Virus record (IMG/VR): IMGVR_UViG_3300011116_000553
Coordinates: 1 to 47,055 of that record
Direction: 5' to 3' (one strand)
Length of the DNA: 47,055 nt
Source of the DNA: a virus
How positions within the stretch are numbered: position 1 is the first letter of the stretch; every line of letters starts with the position of its first letter. The position numbers and the translations under genes were made by a program. This document shows positions 46,151 through 47,055 of the stretch, piece by piece. The notes beneath the pieces were generated by a model that saw only the letters and a list, made by a program, of their open reading frames with translations, was not told where the DNA came from and made no database searches.

Positions 46151-47055
46151 TTAAACTTTACCTCTATCATGATTTCAGTTAAAGCAGCAAGAAGATTTAT
46201 TTCTTGATCTGCTACAAAAACCGATTGATACTGATACTTCGCCACAACAAGTACACAAGCAGCGATACTGGGACCATCCAGATGTTCATATAAAGCATCA
46301 TACACCATACGAAGAATACTACTGGCATCATTATCAAGATTGGCAACAACCCATTTACGAACTTCCGGAAAGTTCTTTTCTTTGAGATGTTTAATGAGAT
46401 CATTTACTTTAACGTCAGAGAAAGTAGCAAGAATGGCAGAATCAATACTACCAGATACAGAATAACGTTGGCATTCATTTAAGACTCTCCTATAATCGGG
46501 AAAGTGCTTATTTATCAGTTGAACGAGAACCTTATCATCTGCCTCAACTTTTTCTTGATCCAAGATCTTTTTGAGCCTTTCAAAGAACTTTGCTGCGATT
46601 TTTGGTCGGTCTTTGGACTTAATACCAAATTCGACAACGGCACATCGGGAGTGAAGTGGTTCGATGATTTTGTTTTTGTAGTTGCAGGTGAAGATAAATC
46701 GGCAGTTACCATAAAATGCCTCAATATTTGCCCGTAAGAGGAGTTGTACATCGTTCCCTGTGTTATCACACTCGTCAATGATGATAACTTTGTGTTTGCC
46801 AGTTGCTTGAAGTGATACGGTCGAAGCAAAGTTCTTTGCCTGGTTCCGTACTGTGTCGAGAAATCTTCCCTCATCAGATCCATTAATGACATAAAAATCA
46901 ACTCCTAATTCATTACATAGTGCTTTGGCAACTGTTGTCTTACCAACCCCAGGAGGTCCGGCAAGTAACAGATTTGGTATTTGTCCTTGATCCACAAAAT
47001 CCTGAAATGTTTTTTTAATACTTTCAGGAAGAATACAATCTTCAATTTTCTTTGG
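46147..47055 (-). CDS. 44: clamp-loader ATPase, T4 gp44-type, 5' end outside window
   Basis: The frame is open to the right edge, so about 20 in-frame codons (PKKIEDCILPESIKKTFQDF) precede the internal GTG at 46995 and the true start lies outside. NLLLAGPPGVGKTTVAKALC is Walker A, HKVIIIDECDNTGNDVQLLL is Walker B with DExx, IFTCNYKNKIIEPLHSRCAV is sensor 1/SRC, and FPDYRRVLNECQRYSVSG is sensor 2. This matches T4 gp44, which loads the sliding clamp with gp62. It is the first visible gene of the replication operon. Confidence 0.95.
   Translation of the reverse strand, partial: PKKIEDCILPESIKKTFQDFVDQGQIPNLLLAGPPGVGKTTVAKALCNELGVDFYVINGSDEGRFLDTVRNQAKNFASTVSLQATGKHKVIIIDECDNTGNDVQLLLRANIEAFYGNCRFIFTCNYKNKIIEPLHSRCAVVEFGIKSKDRPKIAAKFFERLKKILDQEKVEADDKVLVQLINKHFPDYRRVLNECQRYSVSGSIDSAILATFSDVKVNDLIKHLKEKNFPEVRKWVVANLDNDASSILRMVYDALYEHLDGPSIAACVLVVAKYQYQSVFVADQEINLLAALTEIMIEVKFK

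Overview
The window is AT-rich DNA from a marine T4-like cyanophage (a cyanomyovirus of Prochlorococcus or Synechococcus). The right end carries the T4-type replication module in its usual order, all on the minus strand: clamp loader gp44, gp62, RegA, gp43 polymerase, UvsX and gp41 helicase, with gp61 primase and class I ribonucleotide reductase further left. Cyanophage markers are mixed in: a high-light-inducible protein, Hsp20, MazG, a cyanobacterial-type SLH porin and many small proteins. Apart from two tandem structural paralogs at 1256-1955, everything is transcribed leftward. || Layout from left to right. 1-1184: lysis-type enzymes (GH19 endolysin cut by the window edge, C39-like peptidase). 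1256-1955: two plus-strand virion-type paralogs. 1963-2547: small proteins and the HLIP gene with a perfect sigma-70 promoter. 2544-16691: a compact, translationally coupled operon of 18 sugar genes (nucleotide-sugar synthesis, then glycosyltransferases) that starts at a promoter overlapping a terminator near 16740. 16786-18498: small proteins, a Dps-like ferritin and three tRNA or tRNA-like genes. 18525-19639: host-like porin and tRNA-Gly. 19641-24398: putative virion-associated and lysis genes plus one GIY-YIG gene. 24382-30690: nrdB, a split nrdA broken by a split intein and a GIY-YIG homing gene, and primase. 30687-35761: small proteins and predicted head or internal virion proteins. 35796-47055: the replication module. 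|| Regulation can be read from the sequence. Four perfect TTGACA-17 bp-TATAAT promoters sit before HLIP, porin, the lysozyme leader and the gp43 cluster. T4-type late elements (TATAAATA, or one-base variants) sit before the putative virion genes and before all three GIY-YIG genes. Several promoters are fused to intrinsic terminators. Two homing genes have the late promoter in the loop of a long inverted repeat that ends at their start codon, the layout known for T4 I-TevI control. || The main candidates for something new are: (i) the hairpin-enclosed late promoters of the homing genes, one inside a split-intein nrdA whose splice site is the catalytic radical cysteine; (ii) terminators whose hairpin carries the -35 box of the next promoter; (iii) a coupled alpha-1,2-fucosyltransferase and ABO-type GT6 pair; (iv) an isomerase/kinase/phosphatase/nucleotidyltransferase set that could make an unusual activated sugar; and (v) two adjacent proteins with a T4-like capsid-targeting peptide, one of them a nucleotidyltransferase.
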